Assembly: GCA_017556665.1 (NCBI GenBank)
Contig: JAFYMJ010000338.1
Coordinates: 1-16,500 of the forward strand
Direction: 5' to 3'
Source of the DNA: Bacteroidales bacterium
GTDB taxonomy: Bacteria > Bacteroidota > Bacteroidia > Bacteroidales > UBA932
DNA length: 16,500 nt
A program made the position numbers and the translations under genes. The notes beneath the pieces are model-generated. The model made no database searches, was not told the DNA's origin, and worked only from the letters and a program-made list of their open reading frames with translations. Of the stretch, positions 6,205-13,922 are shown one piece after another (the stretch's first letter is position 1; each line of letters opens with the position of its first letter).

Positions 6205-8403
6205 CTACCTAAAAAATAGCAGTTCCCTATATTTTGGCAGAGTCCACAGCTCATCATCAACAATCATCTCCAGTTTGTCTGCAATAACCCTTATCTTAGG
6301 AAGATACGGAAGCACTGTATCATTGTATGCCTGAGCTTTTTGTGCTTCATTCTCAATTACATTCGCCACCTTTCTTGCCTCAATCATATTATGGATAAGC
6401 AGATGAAGTTCATTCACATATCCGCTTATCTTTCTAATCATTCTAAGCTGTGTTGTGCACAATTCATTATAATCATCGGGGAAGAGCTCCTTAATGCCCC
6501 TTGCATTGTTGATTAAAGTATTCTGGAAAGAGAATGCTGTAGGAATTACGTGATTGGTGATTATATCACCCATAACCCTTGCCTCTATCTGAAGTTTCTT
6601 TACAAATGTCTCGTTCATCACTTCATATCTGGCCTGAGCCTCCCTTTTTGACATTACACCTGTCTTTTCAAACAGCTCAATAGTCTTCTTTGAAATGTAT
6701 TCTTTATAAGCATCGGGGGCATTCACTATACCTCTAAGACCACGCCTTTGAGCCTCCTCATGCCATTGTGCACTGTATCCGTTACCCTCAAATCTAATCT
6801 TCTTGGATTCAACAAGGTACTGTCTTATTACCTTCATCATAGCCTTGTCTTGTGCCAACCCTTGCTTCATATATTTGTCCACAAGTTCTTTGAATCTTAT
6901 AAGCTGCTCTGTAACAACTGCATTAAGAATAAATGTAGATTGTGCCACATTAGAAGATGAACCAACAGCCCTGAACTCAAACCTGTTTCCGGTAAACGCA
7001 AATGTAGATGTTCTGTTCCTGTCGGTATTGTCAGGCAGAATCTCTGGAATCTGATTTACAATATGAAGTTTTGATCTTACTTTTACCTCTTTGTCCGATG
7101 AAGATGTCAGATTTTTGTCGGTGAGCTTCTCTATTGACTCTACCAGTCTTGATAAAGTCTCTCCAATAAAGATACTCATGATTGCAGGAGGTGCCTCTCC
7201 CCCTCCAAGACGGTTCATATTGCTTAATGAGGCCACACTGCTCATAAGCAGACAATGATGCTCATAAACTCCCCTCATTACAGAGGCAAAGAAACTCAAG
7301 AACTGAAGATTTGTTCTTGGAGTCTTGCCAGGTGATAGCAGATTTACCCCTGTATTTGTAACCATACTCCAGTTGCAGTGCTTTCCGGAACCGTTTACCC
7401 CTGCAAAAGGTTTTTCATGGAAAATAACTTTAAGTTTGTGTTTCTTGGCAATTTTCTTCATAATAATCATCATCATAAGATTCTGATCTGTTGAAATATT
7501 TGCCTCCCCATAAACTGGAGCAAACTCAAACTGATTAGGAGCCACCTCATTATGTCTTGTCTTTAGTGACACACCCAATTTGTAGGCCTCGGTCTCAAAA
7601 TCTTTCATAAATGCCATCACCCTGCTTGGAATTGCTCCAAAATAATGGTCCTCCAATTGCTGGTCTTTTGCAGCTGTATGTCCAATAAGAGTCCTATTGC
7701 ATATCATCAGGTCTGGTCTTGCTCTATAAAATGCCTCATCAACAAGAAAATACTCCTGCTCAATACCCAACATAACATTAACTTTTGTAACATTCTTGTC
7801 AAACATTTTACAAATTGGAAGAGCCGCATTTGACAATGACGATATAGATTTCAAGTGTGGTGTCTTTAAGTCTAAAGACTCACCTGTATATGCCACAAAA
7901 ACTGTTGGAATACACAATGTCTGATCTATGATAAAAGCAGGGGAACTTGGATCCCACGCTGTATATCCTCTTGCCTCAAAAGTATTTCTCAATCCACCAT
8001 TAGGGAAACTTGATGCATCCGGTTCCTGTTGTATTAGAGTGCTCCCCTTAAAGTTCTCGAACACTCCACCCCCTATCATTGGATCCACAAATGACTCATG
8101 TTTCTCTGCAGTAGCATCTGTCAGCGGATGAAACCAGTGTGTATAGTGGGTAGCACCCATCTTTACAGCCCAGTTCTTCATTCCCTGTGCAATCTGGTCT
8201 GCCAGCCCCCTCTCTATCTTTTCCCCATTCTCAATTGCATTTACCACTGCATTATATGCCTCAGCCGACAAATATCTCTGCATTTTGGGCATGTCAAATA
8301 CATTTGTTCCAAAAAATTCCGAAACGGGTCTGTTTTCCTCGTAAAAACGCTCTGCCTTATGTAGTTTAAACTCTTCCAGAGCCCTGGTTCTGATATTGCT
8401 CAT
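6205..8403 (-). CDS. glnN: Glutamine synthetase type III
   Basis: This 732-residue enzyme makes glutamine from glutamate, ammonia and ATP in the cytoplasm. Its length fits GSIII (about 725-730), the form typical of Bacteroidota, and excludes GSI (about 470) and GSII. Landmarks are the GSIII N-terminal region (KMGATHYTHWFHP at 81-93, PNGGLRNTFEARGYTAWDP at 134-152), the acidic GIEQEYFLVD (213-222), RHNEVAPNQFEFAP (283-296), the NGSGKHCNWS nucleotide loop (337-346) and FRAVGSSSN later. The C-terminal helical extension ends PKYRELLFFR. It is the first gene of the long minus-strand cluster, with purM 6 bp downstream. Its upstream region carries paired palindromic repeats that could control it; GSIII genes are often nitrogen-regulated, but no known regulator site is recognised here. 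Confidence 0.97.
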   Translation of the reverse strand: MSNIRTRALEEFKLHKAERFYEENRPVSEFFGTNVFDMPKMQRYLSAEAYNAVVNAIENGEKIERGLADQIAQGMKNWAVKMGATHYTHWFHPLTDATAEKHESFVDPMIGGGVFENFKGSTLIQQEPDASSFPNGGLRNTFEARGYTAWDPSSPAFIIDQTLCIPTVFVAYTGESLDLKTPHLKSISSLSNAALPICKMFDKNVTKVNVMLGIEQEYFLVDEAFYRARPDLMICNRTLIGHTAAKDQQLEDHYFGAIPSRVMAFMKDFETEAYKLGVSLKTRHNEVAPNQFEFAPVYGEANISTDQNLMMMIIMKKIAKKHKLKVIFHEKPFAGVNGSGKHCNWSMVTNTGVNLLSPGKTPRTNLQFLSFFASVMRGVYEHHCLLMSSVASLSNMNRLGGGEAPPAIMSIFIGETLSRLVESIEKLTDKNLTSSSDKEVKVRSKLHIVNQIPEILPDNTDRNRTSTFAFTGNRFEFRAVGSSSNVAQSTFILNAVVTEQLIRFKELVDKYMKQGLAQDKAMMKVIRQYLVESKKIRFEGNGYSAQWHEEAQRRGLRGIVNAPDAYKEYISKKTIELFEKTGVMSKREAQARYEVMNETFVKKLQIEARVMGDIITNHVIPTAFSFQNTLINNARGIKELFPDDYNELCTTQLRMIRKISGYVNELHLLIHNMIEARKVANVIENEAQKAQAYNDTVLPYLPKIRVIADKLEMIVDDELWTLPKYRELLFFR

Positions 8404-8448
8404 ACTTTCTTGATTATAACTGTATAACAGGATAACATATTATTGCTA

Positions 8449-8456
8449 CAAAAATA
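8449..8456 (-). promoter_or_regulatory. Candidate -7 promoter box for the glnN operon
   Basis: On the minus strand TATTTTTG fits the Bacteroides -7 consensus TAnnTTTG. It ends about 45 bp upstream of the glnN ATG, leaving a leader of roughly 40 nt. No TTTG is found 19-21 bp further upstream, so the -33 half is missing or degenerate. A palindromic repeat pair begins about 55 bp further upstream. Confidence 0.4.
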
Positions 8457-8511
8457 ATATAATTTAAGCTTGTCTATATATAATACCACCCATTTTTCTT
8501 CCAAAACAGAC

Positions 8512-8541
8512 TATTTTTTTAAAAAATATACCATATTTCTA
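8512..8541. repeat. Palindromic direct repeat, copy 1
   Basis: The palindrome TATTTTTT / AAAAAATA (8512-8519 with 8521-8528) is followed by ATACC-N2-ATTTCT (8528-8540). The same arrangement recurs at 8565. The first palindromic bases are 53 bp apart, about five helical turns, so proteins on both copies would face the same side of the DNA. A looser motif, ATACC-N4-ATTTTTCT, precedes it at 8483-8499. It is a candidate operator for the divergent glnN and peptidase promoters. Confidence 0.55.
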
Positions 8542-8562
8542 TCCGTTTCAATAAAAAAATCA

Positions 8563-8593
8563 GGTATTTTTTCAAAAAAATACCCCATTTCTC
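8563..8593. repeat. Palindromic direct repeat, copy 2
   Basis: A perfect 10-bp inverted repeat, GGTATTTTTT (8563-8572) and AAAAAATACC (8575-8584), is separated by 2 bp. ATACC-N2-ATTTCT follows at 8580-8592, as in copy 1. The tiny spacer and lack of a following T run make a transcription terminator unlikely; a dimeric regulator site or nucleoid-protein site is more plausible. The regulator is not identified. Confidence 0.55.
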
Positions 8594-8711
8594 AATTTTA
8601 AGCACATTTTTGCACTGCCCCAAGCAAACCAAAGAGCCATTCTTATCCAATTATAATTGCAATTTATCTCAAACTCTATAGCTTGTATCACTTTATAAGA
8701 TTAAAGATGCG

Positions 8712-8719
8712 TATATTTG
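8712..8719 (+). promoter_or_regulatory. Candidate -7 promoter box for the C69 peptidase gene
   Basis: TATATTTG exactly fits TAnnTTTG and ends 36 bp upstream of the peptidase ATG. The nearest -33-like sequence, CTTG at 8682-8685, lies 26 bp upstream, which is longer than the usual 19-21 bp. The box is the same octamer seen in the tRNA-Cys and PBP4 promoters. Confidence 0.45.
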
Positions 8720-8755
8720 TTACTGGAAAATCAATCAATTCAAAATCTCTGAATT

Positions 8756-10162
8756 ATGAAACAGTACATAAGAATACTCTCATTCATTACACTTCTGCTC
8801 ACATCACTGGGCTCTTTTGCCCAATCCCAAGGCGACGGATGGAACTGCTTTGCTGTACTTGCCGGAAAAGCAACCACAATTGACAACTCAGTACTGCTGG
8901 CCCATAACGAGGATGACAGTGGGGAGCAGATGATAAACATCTACAATGTACCCGCCAATAAAGAGAAAGGGACCAACAAATATATTTGGGTAGAGTTCCC
9001 AGGGATGGCAGTAGCAGACGGATTCCTGAATGAATATGGTGTGGCAGTTGTTTCAGATGCCTGCAATTCCAGAGAAGACAGAGAAGACTTTACAGACGTA
9101 GGAGTCCTTTACCAGGTACGCGAAAGTGTTGCAAAATATGCCAAATCTGCCCGTCATGCTGTAGAAATTATAGGAAAAATTGTAACAGAGAAGGGGTATA
9201 CAGGGAGCGGAAGGACCTATGTTGTTGCAGACTGCAACCAAGGGTGGGTATGCTCAGTTGTAAAAGGGCGCCATTGGATAGCCCAAAGGGTTCCCGACGA
9301 TATGGTAATGAGCATTCCAAACTACTACACAATTGGGGAAATTGACCTTTCAGACACAAGTAATTTTCTGGGCTCTCCAGACATTATATCTTATGCACAG
9401 GAAAGAGGATGGTACAACCCGGAAAAGGACGGCAAATTCATTTTTAAGAAAGTCTATTCTAACCCGGGAACTTACAGCTCATACAGAAACGCTTTCCGCC
9501 ACATCTCTGCAATGAATTACATTACAGGAGAGAACTATACACTTAATCCGGACACCTATCCATTTGCACTAAAGCCTAACAGGAAGTTAGGACTTGATGA
9601 CATGATCCAGATTCTTTCCAGCCATGGTGAGAATATTCCCGATAACCTTATTAAAGAGAGAAAAACAGACTCCCATAATGAATGTATCTGCAACGACAGA
9701 ACAGTCTGCGCAGCAATATTCCAACTAAGGAATTATATACCCGTTGAGATTGGAGCCGTAATGTGGGCTACTGCAGCAAGTCCATGCATAGAGGCATTTA
9801 TTCCATGGTACAGTGGCATGACCCAGTCTCCGGATGGTTTTACAAGATTTTCGTCGGCTGAGCTGGCTCAAGAGAGACATTTTTCAGACTCAAAAGAGAA
9901 ACAGAAGAATTATCCCAATGGCATAGCATGGAAATTTGTAAATAGGCTTGAGTGGGTACTTGAAGACTACCCTGCAAGGATTGGAAAGATTTCTGCAACC
10001 AAAAACAAAATCCAAAAGGAACTCTTTGATAATCAACAGAAATTTGAAGAAAAAATAATAAAATTGTTCAATAGTGGCTCAGCAAGCAGCTACAAACAGA
10101 TTCAGGCAATGCTCAACAAGTACACAGAAAGATGCTACAACAACTACTTTAAGGAATTCTAA
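8756..10162 (+). CDS. Secreted C69-family peptidase (dipeptidase, Ntn-hydrolase fold)
   Basis: The 468-residue protein matches peptidase family C69 (PepD-like dipeptidases). A signal peptide (residues 1 to about 22, ending GSFA-Q) directs export. A short acidic segment follows, then C31 in WNCFAVLAGK, at the position of the N-terminal nucleophile of C69 enzymes. The following TTIDNSVLLAHNEDD segment is the family signature. As an Ntn hydrolase it would need to expose C31 as the new N terminus, so residues of about 23-30 would form a small propeptide. Other family segments are VVSDACNSRED, YVVADCNQGWV and EIGAVMWATAASPCIEAFIPWY. A charged helical tail follows after about residue 400. A periplasmic or extracellular peptide-scavenging role is likely. 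The gene has its own -7 box and is followed 73 bp later by the PBP4 gene. Confidence 0.9.
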   Translation: MKQYIRILSFITLLLTSLGSFAQSQGDGWNCFAVLAGKATTIDNSVLLAHNEDDSGEQMINIYNVPANKEKGTNKYIWVEFPGMAVADGFLNEYGVAVVSDACNSREDREDFTDVGVLYQVRESVAKYAKSARHAVEIIGKIVTEKGYTGSGRTYVVADCNQGWVCSVVKGRHWIAQRVPDDMVMSIPNYYTIGEIDLSDTSNFLGSPDIISYAQERGWYNPEKDGKFIFKKVYSNPGTYSSYRNAFRHISAMNYITGENYTLNPDTYPFALKPNRKLGLDDMIQILSSHGENIPDNLIKERKTDSHNECICNDRTVCAAIFQLRNYIPVEIGAVMWATAASPCIEAFIPWYSGMTQSPDGFTRFSSAELAQERHFSDSKEKQKNYPNGIAWKFVNRLEWVLEDYPARIGKISATKNKIQKELFDNQQKFEEKIIKLFNSGSASSYKQIQAMLNKYTERCYNNYFKEF

Positions 10163-10176
10163 ACCCTCTTTTTTAT

Positions 10177-10207
10177 TTTGTAGCAGGCATATTATTTAGT
10201 ATATTTG
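10177..10207 (+). promoter_or_regulatory. Bacteroidota-type promoter for the PBP4 gene
   Basis: TTTG (10177-10180) is followed after exactly 19 bp by TATATTTG (10200-10207), a full match to TTTG-N19..21-TAnnTTTG. Transcription should start near 10213, giving a leader of about 20-25 nt before the ATG at 10236. The box sequences and spacing equal those of the tRNA-Cys promoter. Confidence 0.78.
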
Positions 10208-10235
10208 TTTGTTAAAAAACAATTTTAGATAAACC

Positions 10236-11702
10236 ATGAAAATATTAAAAACACTATTTGGCATAACCCTACTTTTAGCCATTAGCATCAACCTTAGTGC
10301 TCAAAATACATCTGCACAAAGATTTATTGATAAAACATTAAAAACAGATCCTGTATACAAAACAGCAGTTGTTGGTATTCTGGCTGTTGACGACAATGAC
10401 AAAGTTGTTGCACAATGGAACAAAAACTTCCCTCTACTAACAGCATCTACCCTTAAAACCGTTACAACCGGTGTTGCAATGGCTTACTTGGGACCAGACT
10501 ACAAATACAAGACACAAATTGCTTACAGTGGCGAAATTAAAGATGGTGCACTTAACGGAAATATCCACATTATTGGTGGTGGTGATCCAACATTAGGTTC
10601 ACAAGATACCGTTGCGTTTGCAATAGATTCAATTTTTGGTGTATGGGCAAATGCAATCAAGAGTGCCGGAATCAAACAAATAAACGGAAACATTGTAGTT
10701 GACGATTCTTGGATGGTTAGAGAGCAAATTCCAAGCAGCTGGTCTTGGGGTAATTTAGGTTACTCATATGGCAATACTGCTCATGGCCTTACATTCTGCG
10801 AAAACTTGCAATATTTTACAATTAACCCTGGCAAAGAGGTGGGTGACCCTGTAAACATCCAACAAAAATACCCTTACATTCCTGGTTTCCAACTTATAAA
10901 TGAAGTTACTACAGGTAAAGAGAAAACAGGTGACCAAACAGAGTACTTTGTACAGGATATGACACTAACCGGAAGATGGGTTGGTACATTTGCAAAAGAC
11001 AGAAAAGCAAAAGTATCTACAAACTCAAGCCGTTTCCCACATCTAAGCTGTGGTTACCATTTTAGAGAGTATCTTGTAAAAGAGGGCATTAACAGCAATC
11101 CTGAGATTATAGACATTCAAGATTACAACGGAGCTAAAGCCAGTGTCCAATTATGTGAGACTTATTCTCCAGAGCTTAGCAAAATTATAAACGTTACCAA
11201 CAGAATAAGCAACAATATGTTTGCAGAGACAATTTTCAAAACTATTGGTAAAGAGTATACAGGTGTTGCAAGCTATGACTCATCAAGAGTTGCAGTAAGA
11301 AAACTTCTTGCTGAATGGGGTGTAAGCGATGAGGGTTTGGATACAAGAGACGGTAGCGGTCTGTCAAGACAAGACTTTGTAACTCCAGAGTTTTTCTGCA
11401 GATTCTACAAGTATATGTCAAAAATTGATAACTTTGCAAAATACTTGGAGAGTTTCCCTGTACCTGGTTGCGGCGGTACACTTAAAAATGTGCTTAAAGA
11501 CAAACCAGTAGAGGAAAAGAGCAGAATCCACGCAAAGAGCGGTTCATTGACAGGTGTAAGATGTTATGCAGGCTATGTAGAGAAACCTAACAATAAAGGG
11601 ATGATCAGATTCATTATTATGGTTAACAACTTCCCTGGTTCTACATCAAAAATGCAACCTAACATTGAGAAATTTATGTACGAACTTACTAAAGTAAAAT
11701 AA
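10236..11702 (+). CDS. dacB: D-alanyl-D-alanine carboxypeptidase/endopeptidase, PBP4 (S13) family
   Basis: This 488-residue low-molecular-weight penicillin-binding protein trims or cleaves peptidoglycan stem peptides in the periplasm. A Sec signal peptide (residues 1 to about 22, ending LSAQ) is clear. The three active-site motifs are present: SxxK as S71-T-L-K74, SxN as S325-N-N327, and the KTG equivalent K434-S-G436, plus DGSGLSR (372-378). The long insertion between the SxxK and SxN motifs, with NGNIHIIGGGDPTLGS (107-122), is typical of class C PBP4 and separates it from DacA-type enzymes. The promoter directly upstream makes it the likely first gene of a two-gene unit with the aminotransferase 34 bp downstream. 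Codon choice shifts towards GGT and GTT, suggesting good expression. Confidence 0.94.
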   Translation: MKILKTLFGITLLLAISINLSAQNTSAQRFIDKTLKTDPVYKTAVVGILAVDDNDKVVAQWNKNFPLLTASTLKTVTTGVAMAYLGPDYKYKTQIAYSGEIKDGALNGNIHIIGGGDPTLGSQDTVAFAIDSIFGVWANAIKSAGIKQINGNIVVDDSWMVREQIPSSWSWGNLGYSYGNTAHGLTFCENLQYFTINPGKEVGDPVNIQQKYPYIPGFQLINEVTTGKEKTGDQTEYFVQDMTLTGRWVGTFAKDRKAKVSTNSSRFPHLSCGYHFREYLVKEGINSNPEIIDIQDYNGAKASVQLCETYSPELSKIINVTNRISNNMFAETIFKTIGKEYTGVASYDSSRVAVRKLLAEWGVSDEGLDTRDGSGLSRQDFVTPEFFCRFYKYMSKIDNFAKYLESFPVPGCGGTLKNVLKDKPVEEKSRIHAKSGSLTGVRCYAGYVEKPNNKGMIRFIIMVNNFPGSTSKMQPNIEKFMYELTKVK

Positions 11703-11736
11703 TAAACCTTAAAAATAATATTATAAAAAATTTACT

Positions 11737-12939
11737 ATGTTAACAATTTCACGTAAAGCACAAATTTTACCAGCATCACCAATCAGAAAATTGGTTCCTT
11801 ATGCTGATGCAGCTAAAAAAAGAGGTATTAAAGTTTATCACCTTAACATTGGCCAACCAGACATTGAGTCTCCAAAAGAGGCTTTGGATGCAGTTAAGAA
11901 TTTTGATGGTAAAGTTATTGAGTACTCAAACTCAGCTGGTAATCTTTCTTACAGAGAGGGTCTATTAAAATACTACAAAGGTATTGGTATTGATCTTGAT
12001 CTTGCAGATCTAATTGTTACTTCAAGTGGTACAGAGGCTGTTCAATTCGCTCTTTCTGTTACTTGCGATCCAGGTGACGAGGTAATTGTAATGGAGCCTT
12101 TCTACACTAACTACAATGCTTTTGCTATCCAAAATGACATTAAGCTAGTTCCTATTACCACTCACATTAAAGAGGGTTTCAAACTTCCAGAAATTGAAGA
12201 GTTTGAGAAACACATTACTCCTAAAACAAAAGGTATTCTAATTTGTAACCCTGGTAACCCAACTGGTACTCTATACACTAAAGAGGCTATTGAGAAACTT
12301 GGTGAGATTGCTAAAAAACACGGTTTATACATCTACTCAGATGAGGTTTACAGAGAGTTCTGCTATACAGACGAGCCTCACTACTCTTGCATGCACATTA
12401 AAGGCCTAGAGGATAACGTTATCCTTCTTGACTCAGTTTCTAAGAGATACAGCTTGTGCGGTGTAAGAATTGGTGCTATTATCTCTAAAAACAAAGAGGT
12501 GATGAAAGGTGTTCTTAAATACGCTCAATCACGTCTATGTTCTCCTGCATATGGTCAAATTGCAGCAGAGGGTGCATTAGCAACTCCAGCTGAGTATTTT
12601 GCAGCTGTTAAAGAGGAGTACATCACAAGAAGAAATGTTCTTGTAGAGGGTCTTAACAAAATTGAGGGTGTATTCTCTCCAATGCCAATGGGTGCTTTCT
12701 ACACTATCGCTGAGCTTCCAGTAGATAACGCAGATAAATTTGCTCAATGGTTACTAGAGGAGTTCTCTTACGAGGGTCAAACAGTTATGGTTGCTCCAGC
12801 AGCTGGTTTCTATGCTACTCCTGGTATGGGTACAAACCAAGTTAGAGCAGCTTATGTTCTATGTGTAGAGGATCTTAAGAATGCTGTTAAATGTCTAGAA
12901 GAGGCTCTTAAGGTTTATCCTGGTAGAACTAACAAATAA
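11737..12939 (+). CDS. PLP-dependent class I/II aminotransferase, probably aspartate aminotransferase
   Basis: The 400-residue cytoplasmic enzyme has fold-type I aminotransferase features: NIGQPDIESP near the N terminus, SSGTEAVQFAL (96-106), CNPGNPTGTLY (170-180), YSDEVYREF (200-208), the PLP Schiff-base lysine K236 in DSVSKRYS, and R244 in CGVRIGAI for phosphate binding. NQVRAAYVL near the C terminus carries the probable carboxylate-binding arginine. Aspartate-2-oxoglutarate transamination is the likely reaction, but other amino acids are possible. Nearly every glycine codon is GGT (only two GGC, no GGA or GGG), and GCT, GTT, ACT and CTT dominate. This is the strongest codon bias in the window and suggests a highly expressed enzyme. 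It lies 34 bp after the PBP4 gene without a recognised promoter, so cotranscription is likely. Confidence 0.88.
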   Translation: MLTISRKAQILPASPIRKLVPYADAAKKRGIKVYHLNIGQPDIESPKEALDAVKNFDGKVIEYSNSAGNLSYREGLLKYYKGIGIDLDLADLIVTSSGTEAVQFALSVTCDPGDEVIVMEPFYTNYNAFAIQNDIKLVPITTHIKEGFKLPEIEEFEKHITPKTKGILICNPGNPTGTLYTKEAIEKLGEIAKKHGLYIYSDEVYREFCYTDEPHYSCMHIKGLEDNVILLDSVSKRYSLCGVRIGAIISKNKEVMKGVLKYAQSRLCSPAYGQIAAEGALATPAEYFAAVKEEYITRRNVLVEGLNKIEGVFSPMPMGAFYTIAELPVDNADKFAQWLLEEFSYEGQTVMVAPAAGFYATPGMGTNQVRAAYVLCVEDLKNAVKCLEEALKVYPGRTNK

Positions 12940-12963
12940 GAAATCCTAACTTATAAGGTATCT

Positions 12964-12995
12964 AACCCTGGGATTTTATCCCGGGGTTATTTTTT
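12964..12995 (+). terminator. Rho-independent terminator after the aminotransferase
   Basis: AACCCTGGGAT (12964-12974) pairs with ATCCCGGGGTT (12978-12988), with one T-G wobble and a 3-nt loop. A run of six T follows at 12990-12995. It lies 25 bp after the aminotransferase stop. It also sits just beyond the stop of the convergent membrane-protein gene, but on that strand no T run follows the stem, so termination there would be weaker. Confidence 0.9.
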
Positions 12996-13920
12996 ATATA
13001 AAGGAATCAAGTCTAAGAAGGATTAGAGCGCATATGAATAATATAAGCTCAATTTTTGAATACGGAGAAGAAAGACTTTGCGTTAAAAGGGCACATAATA
13101 CTATACTTGCAGGAAAGGCAAATATAATATTAAGGGACAATTCTGAATTACCCCAGAACAGGATATATATAGAGAGGAAAATAATGGATATTATCAACTC
13201 TCTCTTAATTACCCCTTCTGTAACAATATTATATTTTGAATACCCTAGAAGGATATGCATAAATGAGCGCACAAGCATAATTGCAAGAATTACTGCAAGA
13301 AATATCTCTATAAAACTCAAACTTAAAACAGGAGAGCTTATGCTTAACATATTGTCCCAAAACTGAAGTATATATTCTACAGCATCCTTATACAATACAT
13401 GTCTGTACACAAGCAGATACAGAACAGGAATCAATGCACCAAAGAGATTTACAATCACAGTCCTTATTACATCTTGTTTGCCAACAGTATTCACAACAAG
13501 CATCAAAGGAATTGCCCACATTGTTTGAGGAACAAATATAGCCGCTACCGTCTGACATAGTGAAGCCTTAAAGTTACTATCCCTTAAATAGAAATACTCG
13601 CCCCACGCAAAAAGGATAAGACTAAGATGGGTATAACTCAAATACAATGCACCAGAAGATGCAAAAACAATAATCAGGAAGAGTGACAGTGCCATATTAT
13701 TGTTGATTGCAGACTTTGTTGCAAATGAGCTTATAATAAAAAGCGGCACTGCAGCTGCTGCAATACACAACAACCCAATGCCTACTTTTAGAAATTTATA
13801 ATCTTGAATCAGTGATAGGCTGGAGTTGCTGTCTGCACCAGAAAGAAAAAATAATGTCAACAGCATAAATGCTACCAAAGCATATAGCACCTTTGTCCAG
13901 AATGAACCTACCCTATTCAC
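12994..13920 (-). CDS. Polytopic inner-membrane protein of unknown function
   Basis: The 308-residue protein is almost entirely hydrophobic, with about eight to ten predicted membrane segments. The first spans about 11-28, and others lie around 43-66, 76-95, 120-142, 150-172, 205-225, 245-262 and 268-305. Short loops hold a few charged motifs such as WGEYFYLRDSNFKAS and GYSKYNIVTEGVIKRE. No catalytic or transport motif is recognised. The length and the setting after a purine gene recall the DUF6427 family of Bacteroidota membrane proteins, but that is an impression only. Translation starts at GTG, 2 bp after the purD stop. No internal start fits the first membrane segment, and the tight spacing favours translation coupled to purD. 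Confidence 0.75.
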   Translation of the reverse strand: MNRVGSFWTKVLYALVAFMLLTLFFLSGADSNSSLSLIQDYKFLKVGIGLLCIAAAAVPLFIISSFATKSAINNNMALSLFLIIVFASSGALYLSYTHLSLILFAWGEYFYLRDSNFKASLCQTVAAIFVPQTMWAIPLMLVVNTVGKQDVIRTVIVNLFGALIPVLYLLVYRHVLYKDAVEYILQFWDNMLSISSPVLSLSFIEIFLAVILAIMLVRSFMHILLGYSKYNIVTEGVIKRELIISIIFLSIYILFWGNSELSLNIIFAFPASIVLCALLTQSLSSPYSKIELILFICALILLRLDSFI

Positions 13921-13922
13921 AA

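Larger units (their letters stand above)
8404..8755. other. Divergent AT-rich regulatory region between glnN and the C69 peptidase gene
   Basis: No gene is visible in these 352 bp. The region carries the upstream sequences of two divergent transcripts: glnN on the minus strand (start 8403) and the C69 peptidase on the plus strand (start 8756). It contains paired palindromic direct repeats (8512-8593) and -7-like boxes on both strands, each listed separately. The part from about 8594 to 8700 shows nothing I can interpret. Confidence 0.7.

Noticed and set aside
8563..8584. Perfect hairpin read as a transcription terminator
   Set aside because: No GC-rich stem and no following T run on either strand, and it stands upstream of divergent gene starts rather than after a gene.
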